A stretch of 64,000 bases of DNA from Ornithinimicrobium sediminis (GTDB taxonomy: Bacteria; Actinomycetota; Actinomycetes; Actinomycetales; Dermatophilaceae), in NCBI RefSeq assembly GCF_021272345.1, contig NZ_JAJSDQ010000001.1, forward strand, positions 806,001 to 870,000, written 5' to 3'. The position numbers were made by a program, and so were the translations under genes. Shown here piece after piece: positions 31,807 through 41,314 of this stretch. How positions within the stretch are numbered: the first letter of the stretch is position 1; every line of letters starts with the position of its first letter. The notes beneath the pieces were generated by a model. That model had not been told where the DNA came from. It was given only the letters and a program-made list of their open reading frames with translations, and searched no databases.

Positions 31807-33468
31807 TCAGAACGCTCCTACCCCGGCGACCCGCAGCCGCTCGACGACTCCCATGACGCCCACCGTCACCACGCTCAGCACGACCGAGGCTGCCAGGGCC
31901 ATGCCCAGGTTGTCAGCACCGGGCCGGCCGATGAGGTCGAAGATCAGCACCGGCACGGTCGGCCGGTCGGGCCGGGCCAGGAAGCTCGTGGCGCCGAACT
32001 CGCCCAGCGACACGGCGAAGGCGAAGCCCGTGGCGGCCAGCAGCGGCCGCACGAGCACCGGCGACTCGACGGTCCATGCTGCACGGAACGGCCCGGCCCC
32101 CAGCGCCGACGCCGCCTGCCGCAGCCGCGGGTCGACCCCCCGCAGCACGGGGGTGACCAGCCGCACCACGAGGGGAAGTGCCACCATCGCCTGGGCGATC
32201 GGCACCAGCACCGCGGAGGACCGCAGGTCCAGCGGAGGGCGGTCGAGCGTGATGAGGAAGCCGAAGCCGATCGTCACCGCCGAGATGCCCAGCGGCAGCA
32301 TGAAGGCCCCGTCGACCGCCGACACCAGTCGCCGTCCGCGGCGCGTCGACGGCCGCCGGGACACCAGCACCGCCACGATGAGCCCCAGCACGACGGCGAC
32401 CACCGTCGCGTCGATGGCCGTGCGCAGCGAGTTGCCCAGCGCGTCGGTCACGCTGACCCGCAGGGCAGGGGTGGCGCCCGGGTCGCCGAGCAGCCGGTAG
32501 TAGCGCAGCGTCCACCCGTCGCCGTCGTGCAGGCTGCGCCACACCAGCGAGCCCACCGGCAGCAGCACGAAGCCGACGGCGAGCGCCGCCAGGGACAGCA
32601 GGGGTATGTCGTGCGAGCGCGGCCTGCGCGCCGCCGACCGGGCACCTCCGCGCCGCAGCGCCTGCTCGCGACGGGTCCGGGTGCGTGCAGCCACCGCCAG
32701 CATCGCGACCACGGCGACCAGCTGCAGCACGGAGAGCACCGCGGCGGCCTGCAGGTCGAGGAACTGCGTGGTGAGCAGGTAGATCTCGGTCTCGATCGTG
32801 CCGTAGCGCAGGCCACCGAGGGTGAGCACGACGCCGAAGGCCGTGGAGCAGAAGAGGAAGACCAGGGTGGCCGCGGAGACCATCGCCGGCGTCAGCGCCG
32901 GCAGCGTCACCGTGCGGAAGACCTGCCACGGCGTGGCGCCCAGCGCCCGCGCCGAGTCCTCGGCGCGCGAGTCCAGCCCCTCCCAGGTGCCGCCGACGGT
33001 GCGGACGACGACCGCCAGGTTGAAGAAGACGTAGGCGAGCAGGATCGCCACCCAGGAGCCGTCCCAGCCCAGCACTCCGAGAGCCCCGGTCGGGGCCAGC
33101 AGCGAGCGGAACATCACCCCGACGACGACCGTCGGCAGCACGAAGGGCATGACCACGACGGCCCGCACGAGCGCCCGCCCCGGGAAGGTGAGGCGGTAGA
33201 GCACGTAGGCGAGCGGCATACCGAGCAGCAGCGTGAGCACCGTGCCGGCGGCGGCCATGCCGACCGTGAAGGCCAGCACGCGGCCGGTCCGTGCGCGTCC
33301 CAGCACCTCCCCGACCGCAGACAGGTCGAGGGTGCCGTCGGGCAGGAAGCCACGCGCCAGCATCCCGCCCAGCGGCAGCAGGAAGAAGACGGCGAGGAAC
33401 GCGAGCGGGAGGACGGCCAGGGCCGCCAGCGCCCATCCGGGGGCGGCCCGCCGTCCGAGCAGGCTCAC
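31807..33468 (-). CDS. thiP: thiamine ABC transporter permease (fused double-length)
   Basis: A 553-residue protein from GTG 33468, which overlaps the thiB stop (GTGA). It contains two permease halves in one chain with about 12 membrane helices, as in ThiP and iron FbpB. Two EAA-type loops are seen: ARALGATPWQVFRTVTLPAL in the first half and ASALGAGPFRAAWTVESPVL in the second. It forms the membrane channel for substrate delivered by ThiB and powered by ThiQ. Confidence 0.87.
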   Translation of the reverse strand: MSLLGRRAAPGWALAALAVLPLAFLAVFFLLPLGGMLARGFLPDGTLDLSAVGEVLGRARTGRVLAFTVGMAAAGTVLTLLLGMPLAYVLYRLTFPGRALVRAVVVMPFVLPTVVVGVMFRSLLAPTGALGVLGWDGSWVAILLAYVFFNLAVVVRTVGGTWEGLDSRAEDSARALGATPWQVFRTVTLPALTPAMVSAATLVFLFCSTAFGVVLTLGGLRYGTIETEIYLLTTQFLDLQAAAVLSVLQLVAVVAMLAVAARTRTRREQALRRGGARSAARRPRSHDIPLLSLAALAVGFVLLPVGSLVWRSLHDGDGWTLRYYRLLGDPGATPALRVSVTDALGNSLRTAIDATVVAVVLGLIVAVLVSRRPSTRRGRRLVSAVDGAFMLPLGISAVTIGFGFLITLDRPPLDLRSSAVLVPIAQAMVALPLVVRLVTPVLRGVDPRLRQAASALGAGPFRAAWTVESPVLVRPLLAATGFAFAVSLGEFGATSFLARPDRPTVPVLIFDLIGRPGADNLGMALAASVVLSVVTVGVMGVVERLRVAGVGAF

Positions 33469-34556
33469 CCGGTGGCGATGTCCGCCCACTCGCGCACCCA
33501 CTCCTCACGGTGCTCCTCGATGTCGGCCGGGTCCATCTCGACCGGCTCGTCGGCCACGTCGGCCCACTGCGCCCACACCTCCGGCAGCTCGACGTCGCTG
33601 CGCACCGGGTAGACGTACATCGCGTCGGGCACCGCGGCCTGCACCTCCTCGCTGAGCAGGAACTCGACCAGCGCCGCGGCCCCCTCGGGGTTGGCTGCGC
33701 CCTCGAGCACCCCGGCGTACTCGACCTGGCGGAAGCAGGTGTCGAGCAGGGCGCTGGTGGTCGGCTCGTCCTCGCCCTCGGGGATGGTGAAGGGCGGTGA
33801 GGAGGCGTAGGACAGCACGACCGGGCGGTCACCGTCGCCGCCGCCGGCGGTGAAGTCGACACCGTAGGCGTCGGACCAGCCGCTGGTGACCAGCACGTCG
33901 TTGGCCACGAGGTCGGCCCAGTAGTCCTGCCAGCCGTCCTCGCCGAAGTGGCCGACGGTGGCCAGCAGGAAGGCCAGCCCCGGGCTGGAGGTGCTCGCGC
34001 CGGGGGTGACGAACAGGCCCTCGTATGCCGGGTCGGTCAGGTCCTCCAGCGTCTGCGGCGGGGCGAGACCCTCGGCCTCGAACCAGGTGTCGTCGACGTT
34101 GACGCAGACGTCGCCGTAGCTGACCGGGGCTAGGCGCTCGGCACCCTCCCCCTCCAGCGCGTGCTCTTCGGCGCCCCCCGGCAGCTCGGCGCCGTGCGGT
34201 GCCAGCACCTCGGCGTCGAGCGCCCGGGAGGCGAAGGTGGTGTCGATGCCGAAGACCGCGTCGCCCACGGGGCTGCCCTCGGTGAGCACCAGGGTGTTGG
34301 TCATCGTCCCCGCGTCGCCGGAGGGCCGGACGTCGAGGGCGTAGCCGGTCTCGTCGGTGAAGGAGGCCAGCACCTCCTCGGGGAGGGTGAACGAGTCGTG
34401 CGTGACGAGCACGACCTCGGCCGGTCCGGTGGTGACGGCCGCGTCGTCACCGTCGTCACCGCCGGTGAGCGTGCACCCGGCCAGGCCGAGGGTCAGCAGC
34501 CCGGTGAGGGCGAGACGTGTGCTGCGGGTGAGACGCGTGCTGTGGATGTGGTGCAT
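33465..34556 (-). CDS. thiB: thiamine-binding lipoprotein of ABC transporter
   Basis: A 363-residue protein with lipobox LAGC (Cys28). The mature domain is a class of periplasmic-type binding protein close to TbpA/ThiB: VVLVTHDSFTLPEEVLASF opens it, then GDAVFGIDTTFASRAL, PVSYGDVCVNVDDTWF, PQTLEDLTDPAYEGLFVTPGASTSSPGLAFLLAT and CFRQVEYAGVLEGAANPEGAAALVEFLLS. These match thiamine-binding proteins well. It binds thiamine or a precursor outside the cell and delivers it to ThiP. Expression is controlled by the TPP riboswitch just upstream. Confidence 0.88.
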   Translation of the reverse strand: MHHIHSTRLTRSTRLALTGLLTLGLAGCTLTGGDDGDDAAVTTGPAEVVLVTHDSFTLPEEVLASFTDETGYALDVRPSGDAGTMTNTLVLTEGSPVGDAVFGIDTTFASRALDAEVLAPHGAELPGGAEEHALEGEGAERLAPVSYGDVCVNVDDTWFEAEGLAPPQTLEDLTDPAYEGLFVTPGASTSSPGLAFLLATVGHFGEDGWQDYWADLVANDVLVTSGWSDAYGVDFTAGGGDGDRPVVLSYASSPPFTIPEGEDEPTTSALLDTCFRQVEYAGVLEGAANPEGAAALVEFLLSEEVQAAVPDAMYVYPVRSDVELPEVWAQWADVADEPVEMDPADIEEHREEWVREWADIATG

Positions 34557-34565
34557 GGTCGAGTC

Positions 34566-34662
34566 CTCCGACTTCCTCCGCCGGTGCGAGCCGGGTCAGG
34601 TTCGAGGGTCTGCGGCACCTGGTGTGCCGCACTCTCAGCGCGTGAGCGCTCCCCTGTCGTGA
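34566..34662 (-). promoter_or_regulatory. TPP (thi-box) riboswitch
   Basis: The minus strand carries the conserved thi-box elements in order: ACAGGGGAGCGC, then GCGCTGAGAGTGCGG, then GCAGACCCTCGAACCTGACC, and the closing GCGGAGGAAGTCGGA. The ribosome-binding GGAGGA is part of the closing segment, 10 nt or so before the thiB ATG, so ligand binding probably hides it (translational control). TPP should turn the transporter off. Confidence 0.95.
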
Positions 34663-34688
34663 GGTCCCATCGTAGACACACCGGCGAC

Positions 34689-35744
34689 TCAGTCGCCCTC
34701 GGGTCGTCCTCCGCTCATCCGCAACTCCCTGCCGCGCTCGACGTCCTCGGCCTCCTTGGCCTCCGTCTTCTCGATCTTGGTGGTGTCGCGCGGAGGCAGC
34801 TGGATGTCCCGCTCCGCCTCGATGCCACCCTGCAGCTGCCGAGAACGCTCGAGCTCGGCGTCGAGCTCGGCACCGAAGAGCAGCGCGAGGTTGGTGATCC
34901 ACACCCACAGCAGGAAGATCACGACACCGGCGAGGGCGCCGTAGGTCGCGTTGTAGTTGGAGAAGTTGGCGACGTAGAAGCCGAAGGCCACCGACGCCAG
35001 GATCCACACCACGATCGCGAAGGTCGCCCCGATGCTGATCCAGCGGAACTTCGACTGCTTCACGTTGGGAGTGAAGTAGTAGAGGATCGCCACCATCGCG
35101 ATGACCACGACCAGCAGCACGGGCCACTTGGCGATGCTCCATACGGTCAGGGCGGTGGAGCCCAGGCCGATGCTCTCGCCGATCGCCTCTGCGACCGGCC
35201 CGGAGAGCACGAGGATCAGCGCGGCGATGACCGCCATCACGACCACGACCAGGGTGATGAGCACCATGACCGGGCGCAGCTTCCACACCGGGCGGCCCTC
35301 GCGGATCTCGTAGACCCGGTTCATCGCCCGCCCGAACGCCGTGACGTAGCCGGAGGCCGACCACAGCGCCACGAGCAGACCACTGGCCAGCGCGAGCCCG
35401 GCGCCGGTGCTCCCGGCGAGGCTCTCGACCACCGGCCCGAGGGTGTCCGCCACCGACGGGCCCACGACCGACTCGAGGATGCCCAGCGTCTCGTCGACGA
35501 CCTGCTCGCTCTGCCCGACCAGCCCCAGCAGCGAGAGCACGGCGATGATCGCCGGGAAGACCGCGAGCACCGCGTAGTAGGTGAGCGCCGCCGCGAGGTC
35601 GGTGCACTCGTCGTCGAGGAACTCACGGAAGGTCTTGCGCGCGGTGTACTTCCACGACGGCCCGCTGACGTCGCCGGGCGAGTCGGGTTTGGTGTCCGAG
35701 TCGGGGTGCGGGGCCGTGCGGGTGTTGTCGACCCGCTCAGCCAC
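34689..35744 (-). CDS. YihY/BrkB family inner membrane protein
   Basis: A 351-residue protein with six membrane helices. Family signatures: CTDLAAALTYYAVLAVFPAI at the start of the domain, LWSASGYVTAFGRAMNRVYE in the middle, and NYNATYGALAGVVIFLLWVWITNLALLFGAELDAELE at the end. Charged, non-membrane tails lie at both ends. Function is unsettled; the family is not RNase BN despite old annotations. GTG 35744 is chosen because AGGGGGAG precedes it; it overlaps the upstream stop by 8 nt, indicating coupling with the YtxH-like gene. Confidence 0.9.
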   Translation of the reverse strand: MAERVDNTRTAPHPDSDTKPDSPGDVSGPSWKYTARKTFREFLDDECTDLAAALTYYAVLAVFPAIIAVLSLLGLVGQSEQVVDETLGILESVVGPSVADTLGPVVESLAGSTGAGLALASGLLVALWSASGYVTAFGRAMNRVYEIREGRPVWKLRPVMVLITLVVVVMAVIAALILVLSGPVAEAIGESIGLGSTALTVWSIAKWPVLLVVVIAMVAILYYFTPNVKQSKFRWISIGATFAIVVWILASVAFGFYVANFSNYNATYGALAGVVIFLLWVWITNLALLFGAELDAELERSRQLQGGIEAERDIQLPPRDTTKIEKTEAKEAEDVERGRELRMSGGRPEGD

Positions 35745-36024
35745 GCCACTCCCCCTCGGCCGGCCGATCATGGGTGAACTCGCTCTCCGAGCCGCTCAGC
35801 GGGTCGGTGCCGAAGTCCTGCTGCTCCGTCGTGTCGTGATGAGTCTCGTCCGACTGAGCGGTGTCGTGTGAGGCAAGGCCGGCCTTCTCGGCGGCGCGCT
35901 GCACCGACGGCTTCTGCCACAGTCCCTGGGCCTTCTCGCTGAGCTGGTCGTAGCGCTCACGACCCGCCCTGGTGCCGAAGACATATCCCGCGGCGGCCGC
36001 CGCCGCCAGCATGATCTTGCTCAT
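35737..36024 (-). CDS. YtxH-like small membrane-anchored protein
   Basis: A 95-residue protein. A single N-terminal hydrophobic segment (MLAAAAAAGYVFGTRAGRER) is followed by a helical basic region and an acidic, disordered tail. The GYVxGTRAGRERYxQ pattern is shared by YtxH-like actinobacterial proteins. No function is assigned. AAGGAG precedes the ATG. It is cotranscribed with the YihY gene. Confidence 0.75.
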   Translation of the reverse strand: MSKIMLAAAAAAGYVFGTRAGRERYDQLSEKAQGLWQKPSVQRAAEKAGLASHDTAQSDETHHDTTEQQDFGTDPLSGSESEFTHDRPAEGEWRG

Positions 36025-36172
36025 GGCTCACTCCTTCATCTCGTGCAGGAAACACGGTTCCTCTCGAACGTAGGACGGAACCGCCCACCCTGCAGGACGA
36101 ACAGCCAGGGGTGGTCACCTAGGGTGTCGTCTCGGCCGCCACCACACCGACGGGTGTGACACGCTGGGGTCC

Positions 36173-36451
36173 ATGAGCAACCTGGTCTGGAAAGTCATGG
36201 CGACCGGCGCAGCGGTCGGGGCGAGCATCGTGGCCCGCAAGCTGACCGACGGCACGTGGAAGTTCGTCTCCGGGGGCGACTCGCCCACCAACCCCGAGGA
36301 CCCGGACATCGAGTGGAAGGAAGCAGTCGCCTTCGCCCTCCTCTCCGGTGCCATCGTCGGGCTCACCCGGATGCTGGCCAACCGTCAGGCTGCGAGGGTC
36401 TACCAGAAGTCGACCGGCCACATGCCGAAGGACCTGGCGAAGAAAGAGTAA
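36173..36451 (+). CDS. DUF4235 family membrane protein
   Basis: A 92-residue protein. Residues 5-20 form one hydrophobic helix and 45-63 a second one. LVWKVMATGAAVGASIVARKL and EDPDIEWKEAVAFALLSGAIVGLTRMLANRQAA match DUF4235, a small actinobacterial membrane family of unknown function. It is divergent from the YtxH-like gene. Confidence 0.85.
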   Translation: MSNLVWKVMATGAAVGASIVARKLTDGTWKFVSGGDSPTNPEDPDIEWKEAVAFALLSGAIVGLTRMLANRQAARVYQKSTGHMPKDLAKKE

Positions 36452-36555
36452 AGATCTGGTCAAGAGCATGTTGTCCTCCCCAACTTGCGACTCACCTACG
36501 ATGACTCCACACTTGATGTGTCATCGGGGGAAGGGGCAAGTCGGAACGAGGAGCT

Positions 36556-38391
36556 ATGCATGCTGCAGGTGGCCACGCGTCGATGCGCGAGGCGGCCGTA
36601 CGCACGGGCTGGGCTCTCTCTGACGGCCTGTGGTGGGCTGGAGCAGTCCTCGTCTACGCGTGGGTGCGCTACTCCTACGACCTGAGCGAGTCGCTTAACC
36701 CCGACGTCATCGTGATTGCCGCCACAGCCCTTATCGGTCAGGTCTTCGTGGGGTGCGCACTTGGCCCCTACTTGGTCAACCATATCCGAGGCTCGTTCGA
36801 AGAGGTTGTCGCCGTCACCCGGGCCGCCTTGATCATGGCGCTGGGCCTGACCGCGTGGGTCGCCCTGGCCCATCCCTCCATGCAGGTCCCGCGCTCGCTG
36901 CCGGTCGTGGCGGGAGCCGTCGCCCTGATCGGCATGCTGGCCAGCCGCTTCGTCGTGCGGACCTGGCGCATCCAGCGAGCCGCCAGTCGGCCCACGAACG
37001 CGAAGGTCATCGTCTTCGGGGCAGGTGTGGCCGGCCGCCGCCTGGTGTACAACATGATCCACGACGACGAGTCGGCGTTCCGACCGGTCGCTCTCGTCGA
37101 CGACGACCGCAGCAAGCGCAAGCTGCGCGTCGAAGGAGTGCGGGTGGCAGGCACGCGCGAGGACATTCCCCGCGTCGCCGCCCGGACCGCCGCCACCCAC
37201 CTCATTGTCGCGCTGCCCAACGCCGACGCCGGGATGATGCGCGAGATGCGGGAAATCTCCGAGGTCGCCGGCCTGCAGCTCAAGGTGCTGCCGACGCTTA
37301 ACAACCTCTTCAGCGGCAACCCCCAGGTGCAGGACCTGCGCGACATCAACCTCGAGGACCTGCTCGGCCGGCGCGCCGTCGAGCTCGACCAGGGCGCCAT
37401 CGCCGACCAGGTCACCGGCAAGGTCGTGCTCGTGACCGGTGCCGGTGGGTCGATCGGCGCCGAGCTCTGCCGTCAGATCGCGCGGTTCCAGCCGGCTCGT
37501 CTTCTGCTCCTGGAGCGCGACGAGTCCGCGCTGCACAGCACTCAGCTCTCGCTCACCGGGCGAGGTCTGCTCGAGGGCGAGGACCTGCTGCTTGCCGACA
37601 TCCGCGATCGCGAGACGCTGAGGCGCCTTTTCCGGGACACGCGACCCGACGTCGTCTTCCACGCCGCCGCGCTCAAACACCTCTCGCTGCTGGAGAGGCA
37701 CCCACTCGAAGCCTGGCAGACCAACATCCTCGGGACGCTGAACGTCCTGACCGCCGCAGCGGAGAGCGGGGTGGGGGCATTCGTCAACATCTCGACCGAC
37801 AAGGCGGCCAACCCCACGTCGGTCCTCGGCTACTCCAAGCGCATCGCGGAGCGTCTCACCGCCCAATTCGCGTACACCGAACCCGGACGCTATGTGTCGG
37901 TGCGCTTCGGCAACGTGCTCGGCTCGCGCGGATCTGTCGTGCCGAGCTTCATGGAGCAGATCCGACGCGGTGGCCCGGTGACGGTGACCCACCCGGACGT
38001 CGAGCGCTACTTCATGCTCATCTCGGAAGCCTGCCAGCTCGTGCTGCAGGCGTCAGCCATGGGCAGCGACGGTGACGTCATGGTGCTCGACATGGGCCAG
38101 CCGGTGAGGATCGCCGACGTGGCACAGACCCTGATCGACCTGTCAGGGAGAACCGACGTGGACATCGTCTACACGGGTTTGAGGCCGGGCGAGAAGCTCA
38201 CCGAGGACCTCTTCACCGACAGCGAGGTGCACGAGGCCACGGGGCACGAGCTGCTCACCCGGGTGCAAGTCCCCGCCCTGCCGGAGGACGCGGTCTCAGG
38301 GCCCGTGTGGAGACACCCGGGCGACCTCGTCGACTGGATGCAGACAGAAGCAACGGCTGGCTTGACCTCACTCGTGCCACTCGAGGATTAA
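36556..38391 (+). CDS. membrane-bound UDP-sugar 4,6-dehydratase (CapD/PglF/FlaA1-like)
   Basis: A 611-residue protein. GAGGAG precedes ATG 36556. Four membrane helices occupy about residues 15-140. A first Rossmann domain (VIVFGAGVAGRRLVYNM) is followed by the SDR dehydratase domain from about 285: VLVTGAGGSIGAELCRQI, VFHAAALKHLSLLERHP, and NISTDKAANPTSVLGYSKR. In PglF-type enzymes the Tyr of YxxxK is Met; here that position is Leu, with Lys kept. It should convert UDP-GlcNAc to its 4-keto-6-deoxy form at the membrane, the first step to 4-amino-dideoxy sugars. The DegT aminotransferase at 53687 would act next. This gene opens the polysaccharide region. Confidence 0.88.
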   Translation: MHAAGGHASMREAAVRTGWALSDGLWWAGAVLVYAWVRYSYDLSESLNPDVIVIAATALIGQVFVGCALGPYLVNHIRGSFEEVVAVTRAALIMALGLTAWVALAHPSMQVPRSLPVVAGAVALIGMLASRFVVRTWRIQRAASRPTNAKVIVFGAGVAGRRLVYNMIHDDESAFRPVALVDDDRSKRKLRVEGVRVAGTREDIPRVAARTAATHLIVALPNADAGMMREMREISEVAGLQLKVLPTLNNLFSGNPQVQDLRDINLEDLLGRRAVELDQGAIADQVTGKVVLVTGAGGSIGAELCRQIARFQPARLLLLERDESALHSTQLSLTGRGLLEGEDLLLADIRDRETLRRLFRDTRPDVVFHAAALKHLSLLERHPLEAWQTNILGTLNVLTAAAESGVGAFVNISTDKAANPTSVLGYSKRIAERLTAQFAYTEPGRYVSVRFGNVLGSRGSVVPSFMEQIRRGGPVTVTHPDVERYFMLISEACQLVLQASAMGSDGDVMVLDMGQPVRIADVAQTLIDLSGRTDVDIVYTGLRPGEKLTEDLFTDSEVHEATGHELLTRVQVPALPEDAVSGPVWRHPGDLVDWMQTEATAGLTSLVPLED

Positions 38392-38475
38392 TTGTCGCTT
38401 CGGTTGGAGTCTGAGGTGATCAGGGTGGTGGATGTGAGCGGATTGACGTACCCCGGTCGGCGGTAGGGTCGGGTC

Positions 38476-39592
38476 GTGGTGTTCATCCGCAGGTCGGCTG
38501 GCCGTTGGGGCGCCACGAAGGTCCGGATCGCTGAGCGGCGCGGCGGACGTAGCCACATCCTGGAGCACGTAGGGACTGCGCGGTCCGAGGCTGAGCACGC
38601 GGTGGCCCGAGGCCCGTCGGCGGTTGCGGCCGGGGCAGGAGTCGCTGGGGTTGGAGGTCAACGGGTGCCGGAGCAGGCGCGCTTAGGGGTGATCACCGGG
38701 AAACGGTCCGCAAGTGGTGTGGCACGTGCTGAGCACCGTATACGCCCGGCTGGGGTCGAGGCCCTGGAAGATGCGGCGTTCGAGCTGCTGGTACTGGCCC
38801 CCGATCATCACGCCGACGAGCAAGGCCGACTCGGTCCGCGTGCTGACCGAGATCGGCGTCGCACATGCCTCGTTGCGCACCATGTTCCGGTCACTGCAGC
38901 GCGCAGCGACCGGTGACTACCGCGACCAGATCGCGACCGCATGCTTCACGCATGCCGGCAGCGGCGGAGACGTCTCGCTGTGCCTGTACGACGTGACCAC
39001 GCTGTACTTCGAGGCCGGGAACGAGGACGAGTTGCGCAAGGTCGGCTACTCCAAGGAACGCCGCGTCGAATCGCAGATCGTCGTGGGACTGCTGGTGAAC
39101 CGAGCCGGGTTCCCGCTTGAGATCGGTTGCTGGGAGGGCAACAAGTCCGAGACGGCCACGCTCATTTCGATCAAGGCGTTCCAGGCCCGGCACAACCTGG
39201 CCGACATGGTCGTGGTCGCCGACGCCGGGATGCTCTCTGCGTCCAACCTCAAGGAGCTGCACGAGGCCAGTCTTCGGTTCATCGTCGGCTCAAGGGTCAC
39301 CAAGGCGCGGCCCACGTGGCCTCGCACTTCCGGTGGCACGGAGAGGCGTTCACCGACGGGCAGGTCATCGACACCCTCACCCCACGGGTGGCCACCGACT
39401 GCGCCAGGAGCAGCAACGACACCAACGTCCGGACAGAACCGGCATGGGACCCCACGGTGCACGACCGGTCCTGGCGGCCGGTGTGGGCCTACTCCCGCAG
39501 ACGGTCCGTACGGGACGGCAAGACCACCACCCCCCGACGGCCACCATCACAACCCGCCGCACAAGCCCGATCAAAGATCGAGGTTAGTTAGT
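38476..39592 (+). pseudogene. degenerate IS1634/IS1549-like transposase
   Basis: Homologous coding sequence is spread over three frames. Frame one starts at GTG 38476 (FIRRSAGRWGATKVRI, the family opening). It shifts near 38,700-38,800 into a frame with SLCLYDVTTLYFEAGNEDEL (catalytic Asp region) and DMVVVADAGMLSASNLKELH (second Asp). It shifts again near 39,300 into HFRWHGEAFTDGQVIDTLTP. The usual C-terminal third is missing after the DRSWRPVWAYSRRRSVRDGKT segment. The element is dead and truncated; no inverted ends were recognised. Confidence 0.85.
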
Positions 39593-39673
39593 CGAGAAAT
39601 CGTACCGAGTTTGAGGAGTCCCCACAGGTCAGCGGTCTACGTCCGTGGCGGTCGGCGGAAGACTGAACAAACT

Positions 39674-41096
39674 GGCTCTTCACAATGCAGGGTGTAGTTG
39701 CGGCCTGAACCCTCCGGTCTCCAGGAGCGATCTGGCGATGTAGTTGGTGAGGTTGGTGAAGCCGAGGGCTGAGCCGCGTAGGTGCTCGAGGCGGCCGTTG
39801 ATGGCTTCGGTGGGTCCGTTGCTGGTGCCGGACCGGTCGAAGTAGGCCAGCACGTCGGCAGCTCGTCGGGTCAGGGTCCGCCCCAACGTGATGAGCTCGG
39901 TCAACGTGTCCGGCACGTCGTGGGCGACCGAGTCGATGAGGGTCTGCATCAGCTGCCGGCCCCGGGACCTGTCGGGCTCCCGGTAGGCGGTCACCATGGA
40001 TTGGTACACGCCCCAGGTCACCTCGACCTCGACGTGGACATCGACCGCGAACAGCCGGTCCAACCGGTGCTGCTGTTTGTCGGTGAGCAGGTCGGACCCG
40101 GTGTGCAATGTCCTGCGGGCCGAGTACAGCGGATCGCCCTTGTGACCACGATGCCCGCGGGTGGCCTGCTGGACACGGCGCCGGCACTCATCCAGGGCGT
40201 CCCCGGCCAGGCGGACCACATGGAACGGGTCGAGCACAGTGACCGCCTCGGGCAGTTCCTCGGTGGCCGCGGTCTTGAACCCGGAGAACCCGTCCATCGC
40301 CACCACCTGCACCCCCTCGCGCCAGGCCTGGTCGCGCTGCGCCAACCAGGCCTTGAACGCCTTCTTGGAGCGGCCTTCGACCATGTCCAACAGGCGGGCC
40401 GGGCCGGTGCCATCCCTGACGGGGGTGAGGTCGATGATCACGGTGACGTACTTGTCACCGCGCCGCGTGTGCCGCCACACGTGCTCGTCCACCCCGACCA
40501 CGGCCACGCCGTCCAGCCGGGTCGGGTCGGCGATCAGGACCCGTCGTCCCTCGGCCAGGACCGCGTCGTTAGCGGTGTTCCACGCCACGCCCAAGGCTTC
40601 GGCGACGCGGGCCATGGACAGGTGCTGGCAGACGATCCCGACCAGGCCCCACCGCAGGCCGGCGCGGGAGATCTTGGCCCGCGGCTGCGCCGCGGCGGTG
40701 GTGTCCTGGCGCCACACGTGCGAGCACTCGACACACCGGTAGCGGCGCACGGTGACCAGCAGCGTCGTGGGTCGCCACCCGAACGGCTCGTGCGCCAACG
40801 ACCTGGTCCCGTGTCCCGCGGGATGCCCTGGCAGCCGCACCGCCGGCACCAGTCATCCGGCTCCACAACCCGGCAGGCCAGCACGGCACGGTCGGGCTCG
40901 AGCCGTTGGCCCGTGACCTCCAGTCCGAGGTCGTCCAGACCGGTGAAGGTCGTCAGGTCAGGGCGCGTGAAGGTAGCGTCAGCCACGTCGAGGTCTTCCA
41001 GGTGGGCGGTGTGAGAACTCCCATCATCGGAAGACCTCGACACCTACCCAGCGACCGACGCGCTGACGACCTCTACACCCTCATCTGTGAAGAGCC
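39674..41096 (-). mobile_element. ISL3-family insertion sequence, complete ends
   Basis: A 1423-bp element. Terminal inverted repeats are GGCTCTTCACAATGCAGGG (from 39674) and, on the other strand, GGCTCTTCACAGATGAGGG (from 41096), both continuing with TGTAG. It is flanked by a perfect 8-bp duplication, AACAAACT, at 39666-39673 and 41097-41104, the size expected for ISL3. The transposase lies on the minus strand and is frameshifted. The intact ends and target duplication mean a recent insertion. Confidence 0.95.
39680..41043 (-). pseudogene. ISL3 family transposase, frameshifted
   Basis: About 454 codons from GTG 41043 to 39680 would make a normal-length ISL3 transposase. The N-terminal part has the zinc-finger-like VEPDDWCRRCGCQGIPRD. 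Near 40808-40811 one base appears to be missing, so RDTG jumps to the frame of RSLAHEPFGWRPTTLLVTVRR and CVECSHVW. The rest is intact: DGVAVVGVDEHVW (first Asp), VVAMDGFSGFKTA (second Asp), VLDPFHVVRLAGDAL, and TSNGPTEAINGRLEHLRG (Glu). A single-base error in the assembly or a programmed shift could restore it; otherwise the copy is inactive alone. Confidence 0.88.
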
Positions 41097-41104
41097 AACA
41101 AACT

Positions 41105-41314
41105 CAGGACGGCCCCGCGTCGGCGACATATCTCCTGCCGCCCTTTGTCATCCGCTTCCGGCCAGCCTCGCATATCGTACTAGCGAACGGTGCCTAGGCC
41201 GTCCCGTTTCTTGTCCCTGAACTCGCCTTTAGCGTCGCCTCCGGCATCAGCGGCTTCGCCTGGGCGAGGACAGCCACCCATCCTATCCTTTTTCGGCGTA
41301 TCCTTAGCATTCGC
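41105..41314. other. gene-free, AT-richer stretch
   Basis: No coding frame, repeat or recognisable element is seen between the ISL3 duplication and the end of the glycosyltransferase. Base composition is lower in GC than the flanking chromosome and shared with the next three kilobases, marking the start of a foreign-looking block. Confidence 0.5.

Larger units (their letters stand above)
39666..41104. repeat. 8-bp target-site duplication flanking the ISL3 element
   Basis: AACAAACT at 39666-39673 and 41097-41104 directly abuts both ends of the insertion sequence. The original uninterrupted site would read ACTGAACAAACTCAGGAC. Confidence 0.93.

Noticed and set aside
30804-33468. Iron(III) rather than thiamine ABC transporter
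   Set aside because: Fused permease and ATPase types are shared with iron systems, but the binding-protein motifs and the TPP riboswitch directly upstream favour thiamine.
31681-33612. 643-codon plus-strand open frame opposite thiP
   Set aside because: Composition is His/Arg/Gln-rich and no domain is visible; thiP on the other strand has helices, EAA loops and correct operon overlaps.
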